A stretch of 64,000 bases of DNA from Phycisphaerae bacterium (GTDB lineage Bacteria > Planctomycetota > Phycisphaerae > UBA1845 > Fen-1342), in NCBI GenBank assembly GCA_017999985.1, contig JAGNKU010000003.1, positions 186,001 through 250,000 of the forward strand. The letters run 5' to 3'. Positions 25,444-34,140 of this stretch are shown here, piece after piece; positions within the stretch are counted from its first letter, which is position 1, and each line of letters begins with the position of its first letter. The position numbers were made by a program, and so were the translations under genes. Under the pieces are notes generated by a model that saw only the letters and a list, made by a program, of their open reading frames with translations, did not search any database and was not told the origin of the DNA.

Positions 25444-27960
25444 CTAGTCCCCGCAGCGGGGGACGAGGGCCGGGCGCACGCCGACGAACTCGTAGCGATT
25501 CTTCTGGTACATGTAGCTGCGGAACGCCGAGCGGCATTGCTCCGCCGTGTTCAGCACGCTGCCGCCGCGGACGACGGCGAACTCGCTGGGGTCCGGGCCG
25601 GTGGGGTCGTCGATCGGCGACACGAGATAGTAGTTCGCGTCGTAGGCATCGGCACACAGCTCGCTGGCGTTGCCGTGCATGTCGTAAAGTCCGAAAGCGT
25701 TCGGTGCCTGCACGCCGACTGGCTGCACCTGCCGCCCGCTGTTGGCGAGATACCAGCCGGTGGTCGCGAGAGTCTCCGGCTCGTCGCCCATGTAATACGC
25801 CGTCGTGGTCCCGGCGCGGCAGGCGTACTCCCATTGCGCTTCAGTCGGCAGGCGGAACTCTAAGCCGGTGGGGGCGTAGGGCTGTAACGCGGGCAGAAGT
25901 TGCGTCATGATTTCGTCGTAAGTGAGGCCCGTGGCGGGCAGATCGGCGTTGTTCGGTCCGGTTGTCGCGGTGCCGCCGAGCGCGTGCCACTGTGCCTGCG
26001 TCAGCTCGCACCGGGCAAGGTAGAAGGCCGCGGTGTGCTGGACGCGGTGCAGGTGCTCGTCGGCCGAGCGGCGTTCTTCCTTGGGCGGGCTGCCCATCAC
26101 AAAATCGCCGGGCGGGATCAACACCAGGTCAAGGGGCGTAGTGCCGGCGAGCATGATCGTGATCTGCGCCGGCAGCGCCAGGGCTGCGGCCGCTTCCGCT
26201 TGTCGCCGCTGGGCCTCGGCCGCGTCGAACGCCCACCACGAGTTGTCCAGCAGCATGCCCGAGCGGGCCAGCTCGTCCCGCGTTTGTACGGCGACGAGAT
26301 CGGCGGCCTGGGCGCGGGCGACGGCGCGCTCTTCCTGGGTCTGGGCGGCGATCATGGCCGCGACGGCCTTTTCGAGATCGGCGAACGCCTGCACCGCGCG
26401 GGCTTCCTCTTCCTGTGCGCGGGCACGTTCCAGGTCGGCCAGCCGCCGCTGCTCGGCTTCGGCGAGTTGGGCCGCGACGGCGGCTTCCTTCGCGCGAACC
26501 GCCTGCCGCTTTGCCGCCGCGATCCAGATGGCCGCGACGGTCAGGATGACGATGACGGCGGCGGTGAGCGCGATGGCCGTGGTGCGGAAGATGCGGAGGC
26601 GGCGGCGGGCCTGGTCGCGTCGCTGGATGGCGCGGCGAATGTCGGCCGCCAGCTCCAGGTGCGCCGGCCAATCCGGATCGAGCATGGTGCCCGCGAGGTC
26701 GAGATCGCCTTTCTCGAACGCGCAGCGCGCGTACTCCAGTTGTGTCTGCCGCAGCCCGGCCTGCGCGTCGGCGTTGTCGGCCCAGCGCGTCAGGGCAGCA
26801 CGGAAGCCGAACAGCGCCTGGGCGAACAGGTCATAGTCGCGGCGTGCGATGGCCTGGCTCAGGTGGCCGCGCGACTGCTCGGCCAGATTGATGCTCTCGG
26901 CGTGAGTCTGGTAGTCGCGGAGCGCTTCGTTGAACGCGGCTACCGTGGGATAGCGGTCCGTTGGCAGCGTTTGCATCGCGCGGCGGGCGATGTCCACGAG
27001 CACGTCCTGCCGGTCCGTCGGCTCGATGATGTTGAACAGCGCGTTCTGCAGGCAGTCGAGCACGCGCTGTCCGCCGTGCGGCGGCTTGCCGGTGACGATC
27101 TCGTAGAGGATGGCGCCGAGCAGGTACACGTCGCTGTGGACGCCGACCGGGCCGTCCTCGCCGGTCACCATCTCGGGGGCCATGTACGCCGGCGTGCCAC
27201 CGGCGGCCTGGGTCTTGGAGATGTCCGCGACGCGGCCGTCCGTGGAGAGCAGGGCCCCGAGTCCCCAGTCCATGACCTGGACTTCGCCGAACTCGCCCAG
27301 CATGACGTTCTCGGGCTTCAGGTCGCGGTGGATGACGCCGCGGGCATGGGCGAAGCTGACGGCGTCGCACACGGCAATCAGGATGTGGAGGTTTTCGGCG
27401 AGGGAGAGCGCGCGGATCTTCTCGCTCCACGGGGTGCCGCGCACCATTTTCATGGTGTAAAAGGGCTGGCCGTCGGTGGTCGTGCCGAGGTCATGGATCG
27501 GGACGATGTTGGGGTGGTCGAGCTTGCCGGTGACGACCGCCTCGGTGAGGAACTTAGCGCGTTCCCGGTCGCCGGGGCCGATGTCCGGCTTGATCATTTT
27601 CACGGCGATCGTGCGGTCGATCGATTTCTGAATGGCCTGGTAGACGACGCCGACGCCGCCTTCGCCGAGCACGCGCAGCAATTCGTAGCCGTCCAGGGTC
27701 ACGTCGGGAAGTGGCGCGCTGGTGAGCGGGCGCTGGGCCCCGTCCGGGGGGAGCTGGGTCTGGCCCGGGCCCTTGAGCGTCATGCCGGGCGTGAACTTGT
27801 CGAGATCGGTGCCCCAGACGTCGGCGACAATGTGCGTGCCACTGTCGTCCGGGGCGCGCGGTGGGTCATCCGTGGGGCTGGGGCGCACGGTCGTGTCGGG
27901 CGTCGGCTGCAGGCGCCGGGGGGCGGGTGGAGTCGCGGTGCCGTGTCGAGTGGAGCTCAT
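25444..27960 (-). CDS. Transmembrane serine/threonine protein kinase with C-terminal FGE-sulfatase-like domain
   Basis: About 838 residues. A Pro-rich N-terminus (1-88) precedes a PknB-type kinase domain (about 91-350): Gly-rich loop GEGGVG (99-104), Lys121, HRDLKPEN (211-218), DWG in place of DFG (231-233) and APE (261-263). A helical region follows. One transmembrane helix (about 458-480) precedes a charged coiled coil. The C-terminus (about 620-835) is a formylglycine-generating-enzyme-like (SUMF1) domain: LVLIPPGDFVMGSP, CELTQAQWHAL, LPTEAQWEYACRAG, GLYDMHGNASELCAD, VVRGGSVLNTAEQCRSAFR. This kinase-FGE layout is a planctomycete speciality, with the FGE-like part perhaps a ligand-binding rather than an enzymatic domain. 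It is divergent from two FHA proteins, likely phospho-threonine readers. Confidence 0.88.
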   Translation of the reverse strand: MSSTRHGTATPPAPRRLQPTPDTTVRPSPTDDPPRAPDDSGTHIVADVWGTDLDKFTPGMTLKGPGQTQLPPDGAQRPLTSAPLPDVTLDGYELLRVLGEGGVGVVYQAIQKSIDRTIAVKMIKPDIGPGDRERAKFLTEAVVTGKLDHPNIVPIHDLGTTTDGQPFYTMKMVRGTPWSEKIRALSLAENLHILIAVCDAVSFAHARGVIHRDLKPENVMLGEFGEVQVMDWGLGALLSTDGRVADISKTQAAGGTPAYMAPEMVTGEDGPVGVHSDVYLLGAILYEIVTGKPPHGGQRVLDCLQNALFNIIEPTDRQDVLVDIARRAMQTLPTDRYPTVAAFNEALRDYQTHAESINLAEQSRGHLSQAIARRDYDLFAQALFGFRAALTRWADNADAQAGLRQTQLEYARCAFEKGDLDLAGTMLDPDWPAHLELAADIRRAIQRRDQARRRLRIFRTTAIALTAAVIVILTVAAIWIAAAKRQAVRAKEAAVAAQLAEAEQRRLADLERARAQEEEARAVQAFADLEKAVAAMIAAQTQEERAVARAQAADLVAVQTRDELARSGMLLDNSWWAFDAAEAQRRQAEAAAALALPAQITIMLAGTTPLDLVLIPPGDFVMGSPPKEERRSADEHLHRVQHTAAFYLARCELTQAQWHALGGTATTGPNNADLPATGLTYDEIMTQLLPALQPYAPTGLEFRLPTEAQWEYACRAGTTTAYYMGDEPETLATTGWYLANSGRQVQPVGVQAPNAFGLYDMHGNASELCADAYDANYYLVSPIDDPTGPDPSEFAVVRGGSVLNTAEQCRSAFRSYMYQKNRYEFVGVRPALVPRCGD

Positions 27961-27999
27961 CGCGTTATCGCGCCTGTCAGCGTGCTCGCGGCGCCGTCT

Positions 28000-28015
28000 G
28001 TAGGCGGGCGCCTAC
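28000..28015. promoter_or_regulatory. Palindrome in the kinase-FHA divergent region
   Basis: GTAGGCG-GG-CGCCTAC is a perfect 7+7 inverted repeat 40 bp upstream of the kinase start and 120 bp upstream of the first FHA gene. A second inverted repeat, CCTTG-N6-CAAGG, lies at 28031-28046. Either may be an operator shared by the two divergent genes; no regulator is identified. Confidence 0.4.
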
Positions 28016-28134
28016 TGCACGACCTGCCTCCCTTGGCCGATCAAGGCAACGGAGGTGTGTTCCTCGAAGCTTATCGTCAGCGGACCGAGCCCTGCTCAGT
28101 ACAAGTAGTGACGGACGTTGGACGCGGAGGAGCC

Positions 28135-28911
28135 ATGAACCCCACCAAGCCGAACGCGGTTTCGCCAGGGTTGCCGGCGGATGCCACCACGCCGCAGGCC
28201 CTGGTCGCCGATGAGGCCCGCCCGTTGGAGACGCGCCCCTATTTGCGGATTTTTGGTCCGGATACCGGGGTCAATGAAGTTTATCTGACCAACCAGACGC
28301 TCACGATCGGACGGTCCGATCACGCGGACATCCAGCTCCGGCACCACACGGTCTCGCGCATTCACGCCACGATCGCGCTGTGCGACGGCGAGTACGTGAT
28401 CGAGGATGCGGATTCGAATTTCGGTGTGCTGGTGAACTCACGGCGCGTGGAGCGCAGCGTGCTGCGGCACGGCGACACGATTCAGATCTCGCTGTACGTC
28501 GTGCAGTTCCGCACGCATCCGGCGCCGCCCGGGGCCGCCGCCGCCGCCGCCCGCGCGAAATTCCTGCTGCGCAGCGATTTCTGCATGCTGCCTTCGACCA
28601 TGCGGTTGCGGTTTCGGATGCTGCACGTGGAGCCGCGGGAGATCTTCCGGCGCGGCGACACGCTACGCGTCGGCCACGGCGGGCTGCTGGTGCCGACCGA
28701 CGGTGTCTGGGACGACACGCCGTGCACAGAACTTGAGCTCTGCTGGCCGACGGGACAGACCAAGCGCTACCTGGGGGAGGTGCTGGGGCTGATCGAGGAG
28801 GGCGCGCTGCACTGGGGCTGCATCAAGCTGCACATCGTCCCACGGGAAATCCACGACGCGACGGTCGAGGCCGGCGAGCCCGGGCCCTGGATCGATGTGA
28901 CGGCGACTTGA
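28135..28911 (+). CDS. FHA domain protein, copy 1
   Basis: About 258 residues. The N-terminal FHA domain (about 36-125) carries the phospho-threonine-binding signature: IGRSDHADIQL (Gly59, Arg60), VSRIHATI (Ser74, Arg75, His77), and NFGVLVNSRRV with Asn101. A Gly-Ala-Pro linker leads to a second domain (about 145-258) with a basic start LPSTMRLRFRM, GHGGLLV, TELELCWPTG and YLGEVLGLIEEG. This is compatible with a PilZ-like beta-barrel, but I am not certain. No signal or membrane helix. It is probably a cytoplasmic reader of Ser/Thr phosphorylation, most simply by the divergent kinase. Start: ATG 28135 with GGAGGAG. Paralogous over its full length to the next gene. Confidence 0.85.
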   Translation: MNPTKPNAVSPGLPADATTPQALVADEARPLETRPYLRIFGPDTGVNEVYLTNQTLTIGRSDHADIQLRHHTVSRIHATIALCDGEYVIEDADSNFGVLVNSRRVERSVLRHGDTIQISLYVVQFRTHPAPPGAAAAAARAKFLLRSDFCMLPSTMRLRFRMLHVEPREIFRRGDTLRVGHGGLLVPTDGVWDDTPCTELELCWPTGQTKRYLGEVLGLIEEGALHWGCIKLHIVPREIHDATVEAGEPGPWIDVTAT

Positions 28912-28923
28912 GACCGGCGCGCG

Positions 28924-28949
28924 GGGTGCCGCCGACTGGACCGGCACCC
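28924..28949 (+). terminator. Hairpin between the two FHA genes
   Basis: GGGTGCCG and CGGCACCC form a perfect 8-bp stem with a 10-nt loop, 13 bp after the stop of the first FHA gene. There is no T-tract, so it may be an intrinsic terminator variant or an mRNA-processing/stability element. Confidence 0.45.
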
Positions 28950-29066
28950 GTCGCTGGCCGATGTAACGAGGGGCCCGCGGTCCGGGCCGGGGGGCCTGCC
29001 GGGGCAGCCCGGTCCGGACGGCGATTTTCGGACGCACCCGGCGCGCCGTTTTGAAGGACTGGCCAG

Positions 29067-29840
29067 ATGAACCAGGGTCTGCCGCCCGACAGTGCCAGCG
29101 CCCAGCCGGACTATGTGCCGGGCGCCGAGATCATGGTCGACGGGGAGCTGCATCCGCCCCGTTGCCCCCATCTGCAGATTTTCGGTCCTGGGACGGGGCC
29201 GTTCCAGTTCAAGCTGCCGGCCGGCAGCGTGACGATCGGGCGTTCGCAGCACGCGGACATTCATCTGCCGCACCAGACCGTGTCTCGGGTCCACGCTACG
29301 CTTTCCCCGTGTAACGGCGGACATGTGCTCGAAGACGCGAACTCGCGCGCGGGCACGACGGTGAACAGTCAACGCATCGACACGCACCGGCTGCGCCACG
29401 GGGACAGCATCCAGATCACGCTTTACGTGCTGGAGTACCGCACGCACGCCGCGCTGCCCGGGGCGGCCGCGGCCACGGCGCGGGCCAAGTTCCTGCTCCG
29501 CACGGATTTCTGCCTGTTGCCCTCCACGATGCGGCTGCGGATTCGGACGCTGAAGGTGTCGCCCCGGGACGTGTTTCGCCCGGGCGATACGCTCAAGGTC
29601 GGCAACGGCGGCCTGCTGATTCCGACGCCGACGCCGCCTCCGGACGCGGTTTGCCTCGAGCTGCGCATGTTCTGGCCGAACGACCATAACAAGCGTTACC
29701 TCGGGGAGATCATGGGCGTGATCCCGGACGAGCATCTGCACTGGATGTGCGTGAAGCTGCACACCGTGCCGAAGGACACGCACCGCCTGGTGGTCGCCGC
29801 GTCGAGCCCGGGGGCGTGGACCGATATCCCGGCGACGTAA
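29067..29840 (+). CDS. FHA domain protein, copy 2
   Basis: About 257 residues, with the same layout as the preceding gene: an FHA domain with IGRSQHADIHL (Gly58, Arg59) and VSRVHATL (Ser73, Arg74, His76), and a C-terminal domain with LPSTMRLRIRT, NGGLLIP, LELRMFWPND and RYLGEIMGVI. Similarity extends through both domains (AKFLLR-DFC-LPSTMRLR shared), so the two are tandem duplicates. The FHA loops differ (HHTVSRIH against HQTVSRVH), so they may bind different phosphopeptides. Role as in copy 1: a phospho-threonine reader downstream of a membrane kinase (inference). The 155 bp between the copies contain the hairpin at 28924-28949 and nothing else recognisable. Confidence 0.85.
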   Translation: MNQGLPPDSASAQPDYVPGAEIMVDGELHPPRCPHLQIFGPGTGPFQFKLPAGSVTIGRSQHADIHLPHQTVSRVHATLSPCNGGHVLEDANSRAGTTVNSQRIDTHRLRHGDSIQITLYVLEYRTHAALPGAAAATARAKFLLRTDFCLLPSTMRLRIRTLKVSPRDVFRPGDTLKVGNGGLLIPTPTPPPDAVCLELRMFWPNDHNKRYLGEIMGVIPDEHLHWMCVKLHTVPKDTHRLVVAASSPGAWTDIPAT

Positions 29841-30028
29841 CGCGGGCCGATCTCCGCGACGCGTCCGGGAATAGATCACAGCGCACGTCGGGGCCTGGGG
29901 CACACAGGCTATGCGCCGTTTCCGGCGCTCAGCGCGCCCGTTTATTTCGCATTATTTACTGTGAGGGATGGTGCCGTCGTGCGCGGTCGTGGCCGCGCAC
30001 GCCGCCGGCAGGGAGAGAGGAGCGCCCC

Positions 30029-33000
30029 GTGTCCCCCCGATGGCTGGTTCAATTGACCGTGCCGCTGCTGCTGTGCGTGCTGTGCAGTTGCCTGCCGGAC
30101 GGCGGTGACGGCATGTCGTTTATCGATCTGCTACAGCAACTGCTCGAGGCCACCCAACATCAGCACGGCTCCGACCCGAACGATGCCGAACCGGCGGCCG
30201 ACTGTGACGGTGACGGCATCTCCGATGAGGAGAGCATCGCCGACGGTACTGTGGCGGACTGCAACGGGAACGGCGTGCCGGATCTCTGCGATCTCAGCGC
30301 GGCGACGAGCGTGGACGCAAATGCGAACGGCGTGCCGGACGAGTGTGAAGGGGACTGCAACGACAACGGTGTGCCGGATGATCTTGACCTGAGCGCCGGC
30401 ACCAGCGCGGATTGCGACACCAACGGGATTCCGGACGAGTGCGAGCTCGACAACGACGGGGACGGCGTGATCGATGCGTGTGATGACTGTCCGGCGGACC
30501 CGGCGAAGACCGCGCCGGGCGCGTGCGGTTGCGGCGTGTCGGATGTCGATTCGGACGCCGACGGGACGCCCGATTGCCAGGAAGTGCCTGAGACGCAACC
30601 GGTGGACTGCAACGGCAATGGCACGCCGGATTCGTTGGACGTGGGCAGTGGGGCCAGCGCTGATTGCGATACGAACGGCGTGCCCGATGAATGCCAGACC
30701 GACGGCGACGCGGACGGCGTGATCGACCCATGCGACGGTTGCCCGGACGACCCGGACAAGCAGGCATCGGGCGCCTGTGGCTGCAGCGTGACTGACGCGG
30801 ACAGCGACGGCGACGGCGAGCCCGATTGCCGGGACGATTGTCCGGACGATCCGATGAAGACCGCCGCGGGCGCGTGTGGCTGCGGCGTGCCCGATGCAGA
30901 CGCCAACGGCAACGGAACGGCGGATTGCCTCGATCCGCCGGTGCCGTCCGTAACGGAATGCACGGTGACGTACTTCGCGCACGATGGGCATGCCGCGCGC
31001 GACTTCGAGCGCTGCTTCACGGCGGAGGGGCGCATCGGCGACGCGGCGGCCGGTCATCCGCACACGTACGAGCTGGCGGTGAGCACGAACGCCAACCAGC
31101 CGGAGAACGAGCACGACTTTGACTGGCAATGCAACACGGCCTACGACTTCACGCTGACGTGGGACGGACAGGCGGCTGTTTTCCAGGTCGGCGACGTGGT
31201 CATAGCGCAGGATTTCGCCTGTGGCACGCTTCTGAATGCGCTGCAGGTCCGCTGCCGGGCAGTTCAGGGCCGCGTCCAGGTGTATGACCTCGAAATCAAC
31301 GCCCAGCCCTTGACGCAGGAGGTTTCGGCGTCGTGGCGTGAACCGCACGACCCGCTCAACATCCTGCAACTGGCGTGCAACTTCGACGATGCGTTTGTGC
31401 TGGCCGGCAAGGCGCGTTTCTTCTGGAGCGGCCCGCCTCTGCCGCGCAATTCGCAGCTCGGGTTCCAAGTTACGGCGGGGCGCGTCGACCAGGAGCATCC
31501 ACCGACCGACTGCAATGCAAACGGCGTTCCGGATGACCAGGACATCGCCGCCGGCACGAGCACGGACTGTGACGCCAGCGGCGTGCCCGACGAGTGTCAG
31601 CCCGATGGCGACGGCGACGGCGCGATCGATGCATGCGACGGTTGCCCGGACGACCCGAACAAGGTCGAGCCGGGTTGGTGCGGCTGCGGCGTGTCGGACG
31701 CGGATAGTGACGGTGACGGAACGCCGGATTGTGACGACGGATGTCCGGATGACCCGGAGAAGGTCGTGCCGGGTTTGTGTGGCTGCGGCGTGGTGGACAC
31801 GGATAGTGATGGCGACGGCACGTCGGACTGTGACGACGGATGTCCGGATGACCCGGAGAAGGTCGAGCCGGGTTGGTGTGGCTGCGGAATCGCGGACACG
31901 GATAGTGACGGCGACGGCACGCCGGACTGCGACGACGAATGCCCGGAAGATCCAAACAAGGTCGCGTTCGGTGTGTGTGGTTGCGGCGTGGCCGATGTCG
32001 ACAGCGACGGCGACGCGACGCCGGACTGCAGCGACGGATGTCCGGATGACCCGGAGAAGGTCGTGCCGGGTTTGTGTGGCTGCGGCGCGGCGGACACGGA
32101 TAGTGACAGCGACGGCACGGCGGACTGCAACGACGAATGCCCGGAAGATCCAAACAAGGTCGCGCCCGGTGTGTGTGGCTGCGGCGTGGCGGACACGGAT
32201 GGTGATGGCGACGGCACCCCGGACTGCAACGACGGCTGTCCGGACGACCCCGACAAGGTCGCGCCGGGGCTGTGTGGCTGCGGCTTGGCGGATACCGACA
32301 GTGATGGGGATGGCACCCCGAACTGCAATGACCAGTGTCCCGACGATCCGAACAAGATCGAGCCGGGTGGTTGCGGTTGCGGCATGCCGGACACGGACTC
32401 CGACGGTGATAGCACGCCGGATTGCAACGATGGCTGTCCGGGTGACCCGGCCAAGGTCGAGCCCGGCGTCTGCGGGTGCGGCGCGCCGGAAACCGACACG
32501 GATGGCGATGGTACGCCGGATTGCGCGGACCAGTGCGTGGACGATCCGGGCAAGGTGGAGCCGGGCGTGTGCGGCTGCGGCATGCCGGACACGGACGGCG
32601 ACGGCGACGGGCTGCCGGATTGCGTGGATGCGTGCCTGAACTCGACGCCCGGCGCGGTCGTCGATGAGTACGGCTGTGAGGACGTGGTGGCGGACGCCGG
32701 CCCGGACGTGACGCGGACGGAGGTCGGCCTCGTCACGCTGCACGGTTCGGCGACGGGCGGCACGGCCGGCTACGGCTATGTATGGACGGCGCCGGGCTGG
32801 GCCGGTTCGACGGACCAGGAGCCCGTGGTAATGCCGACGCAGACGACGACGTACACGCTGACCGTGACGGACGACTCGCCGCTGGCACGGGTCGGCGTGG
32901 ACACGGTGACGATCACGATCGAGCCGCAGTTGCGGCAGTACACGATCATCAACCTGGACGCGGGCCGGAGCGACACGAGCTATCCGTACGGCATCAACGA

Positions 33001-33868
33001 CGCGGGCGTGGTGGTGGGCTACTACTACACGCCGACGTTGGAGCAGCGCGCGTTCCTGTACGACGGCGGCACGCGTGTGGACCTGGGGTCGCTGGGCGGC
33101 AATGTCGCGGTGGCGCACGGCGTGAACAACCTGGGCCAGGTGGTTGGCGAATCCATGAACGCCAGCGGTGACCTGCGGGCGTTCGTCTGGGAGAGCAGCA
33201 CCGGGATGCGGGACCTGGGCACGCTGGGCGGACCGTCGAGCGCGGGCTATGCCATCAATGAGTCCGGCGAGGTCGTAGGCTATTCGGACTTCGCGGCGAG
33301 CTATCATGCGTTCGTGTATTGGGGCGGCGTGATGTCGCAACTCGGTACGCTCGGGTACGCGTACAGCGGGGCGTTTGACATCAACGAGAGCAGCCAGATC
33401 GTCGGCGTGCTCGTTGACCACATGGGCGATGCCACGGCGTTCCTCTACGAGAACGGCACGCTTTACGACTTGGGCGCGCCGCTGCTCAGCCAGAGCCAAG
33501 CCTGGGTGATCAATGACGAGGGGCTGGTGGCGGGTTCCGCGTGGGGGCCGGGCGAGGACCAGTCATTCCTGTGCGCGGGAGGCCTGGTGGTGAACCTCGG
33601 CGCGCTCGCCGGCCTGCCGAAGACCTACGCGGTGGGCATCAACAATGCCGGCCAGGTCGTCGGGACCTCGCGCGACGCCACGAACACGGTGTCGCACGCG
33701 TTCATCTACACGGGTGGCCAGCTCCACGATCTGAACACGCTGTTGGTGCCGGGCCACGGCTGGGACCATCTGGCTGAGGCGTACGATATCAACGAGCAGG
33801 GTCAGATCGTCGGGTACGGTGTCTTGAACGGCCAATACCGCGGGTTCATCCTGACGCCGGTGCCGTAG
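30029..33868 (+). CDS. Large repeat lipoprotein: TSP3-like calcium repeats, PKD-like domain, HAF repeats
   Basis: About 1279 residues. A signal peptide (LTVPLLLCVLCSC) ends in a lipobox with Cys about 19-21, so it is probably a lipoprotein. An acidic NGNGVPDxCD / DSDGDGTPDC region (about 45-310), typical of thrombospondin type 3 / calcium-binding repeats, leads into a beta-rich domain (about 310-490). Then come ten units of a 33-residue repeat (about 535-870) with the pattern DGCPDDPxKVxPGxCGCG plus DTDSDGDGTPDC. A PKD-like domain (about 885-970) follows, then HAF-type repeats (about 975-1279; AFLYDGGTRVDLGSLGG, INNAGQVVG). It should be exported and surface exposed, rigidified by calcium and disulphides. 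Start: GTG 30029 with GAGAGGAG. An AT-rich patch at 29941-29964 may hold its promoter. Confidence 0.85.
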   Translation: MSPRWLVQLTVPLLLCVLCSCLPDGGDGMSFIDLLQQLLEATQHQHGSDPNDAEPAADCDGDGISDEESIADGTVADCNGNGVPDLCDLSAATSVDANANGVPDECEGDCNDNGVPDDLDLSAGTSADCDTNGIPDECELDNDGDGVIDACDDCPADPAKTAPGACGCGVSDVDSDADGTPDCQEVPETQPVDCNGNGTPDSLDVGSGASADCDTNGVPDECQTDGDADGVIDPCDGCPDDPDKQASGACGCSVTDADSDGDGEPDCRDDCPDDPMKTAAGACGCGVPDADANGNGTADCLDPPVPSVTECTVTYFAHDGHAARDFERCFTAEGRIGDAAAGHPHTYELAVSTNANQPENEHDFDWQCNTAYDFTLTWDGQAAVFQVGDVVIAQDFACGTLLNALQVRCRAVQGRVQVYDLEINAQPLTQEVSASWREPHDPLNILQLACNFDDAFVLAGKARFFWSGPPLPRNSQLGFQVTAGRVDQEHPPTDCNANGVPDDQDIAAGTSTDCDASGVPDECQPDGDGDGAIDACDGCPDDPNKVEPGWCGCGVSDADSDGDGTPDCDDGCPDDPEKVVPGLCGCGVVDTDSDGDGTSDCDDGCPDDPEKVEPGWCGCGIADTDSDGDGTPDCDDECPEDPNKVAFGVCGCGVADVDSDGDATPDCSDGCPDDPEKVVPGLCGCGAADTDSDSDGTADCNDECPEDPNKVAPGVCGCGVADTDGDGDGTPDCNDGCPDDPDKVAPGLCGCGLADTDSDGDGTPNCNDQCPDDPNKIEPGGCGCGMPDTDSDGDSTPDCNDGCPGDPAKVEPGVCGCGAPETDTDGDGTPDCADQCVDDPGKVEPGVCGCGMPDTDGDGDGLPDCVDACLNSTPGAVVDEYGCEDVVADAGPDVTRTEVGLVTLHGSATGGTAGYGYVWTAPGWAGSTDQEPVVMPTQTTTYTLTVTDDSPLARVGVDTVTITIEPQLRQYTIINLDAGRSDTSYPYGINDAGVVVGYYYTPTLEQRAFLYDGGTRVDLGSLGGNVAVAHGVNNLGQVVGESMNASGDLRAFVWESSTGMRDLGTLGGPSSAGYAINESGEVVGYSDFAASYHAFVYWGGVMSQLGTLGYAYSGAFDINESSQIVGVLVDHMGDATAFLYENGTLYDLGAPLLSQSQAWVINDEGLVAGSAWGPGEDQSFLCAGGLVVNLGALAGLPKTYAVGINNAGQVVGTSRDATNTVSHAFIYTGGQLHDLNTLLVPGHGWDHLAEAYDINEQGQIVGYGVLNGQYRGFILTPVP
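31630..32640 (+). repeat. Ten tandem 99-bp coding repeats (33 residues each)
   Basis: Within the lipoprotein gene, successive GACGACGG-type unit starts are exactly 99 bp apart (for example 31730 and 31829). Units are 70-95% alike in amino acids and keep four cysteines and the DxDxDG calcium-loop spacing. Some pairs (31830-31930 and 31730-31830) are nearly identical in DNA, which points to recent unequal exchange or gene conversion. Confidence 0.85.
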
Positions 33869-33888
33869 AGACGCACGCGAGACCGGGG

Positions 33889-33911
33889 CCCCCTTCCGCG
33901 ATGGAAGGGGG
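33889..33911 (+). terminator. Perfect GC-rich hairpin after the lipoprotein gene
   Basis: CCCCCTTCC-GCGAT-GGAAGGGGG: a 9-bp perfect stem and 5-nt loop, 20 bp after the stop at 33868. No T-run follows, so Rho-independent termination is only likely. Confidence 0.6.
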
Positions 33912-34140
33912 TCGCGGGGGCGGGGGTTCGGCACGCACGGGCAGCCACTGCGGCGGGCCACGGCGGTGCGGGCGGCGTAGACCGTCTGCGCCGGGCGGTG
34001 TATGCTTCTGAAGCGCCGGTGGCATGTCCACCCGCGGCGCGACAGTGGCGCACGACGAGCATCCCAGACAGCCAGCCGTCGGCAAGACACCCGAGCCTGT
34101 GTCTGCGCGCCAGCACCGACGGCACCAGGAGACGCACAGC

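Noticed and set aside
31630-32640. Non-coding minisatellite
   Set aside because: The 99-bp period keeps the reading frame and encodes calcium loops and cysteines; it is coding.
30131-33499. Long minus-strand reading frame (over 1100 codons) opposite the repeat lipoprotein
   Set aside because: It mirrors the repeat units of the plus-strand gene, has arginine/alanine-rich, family-free sequence and no ribosome-binding site; a shadow of high GC coding DNA.
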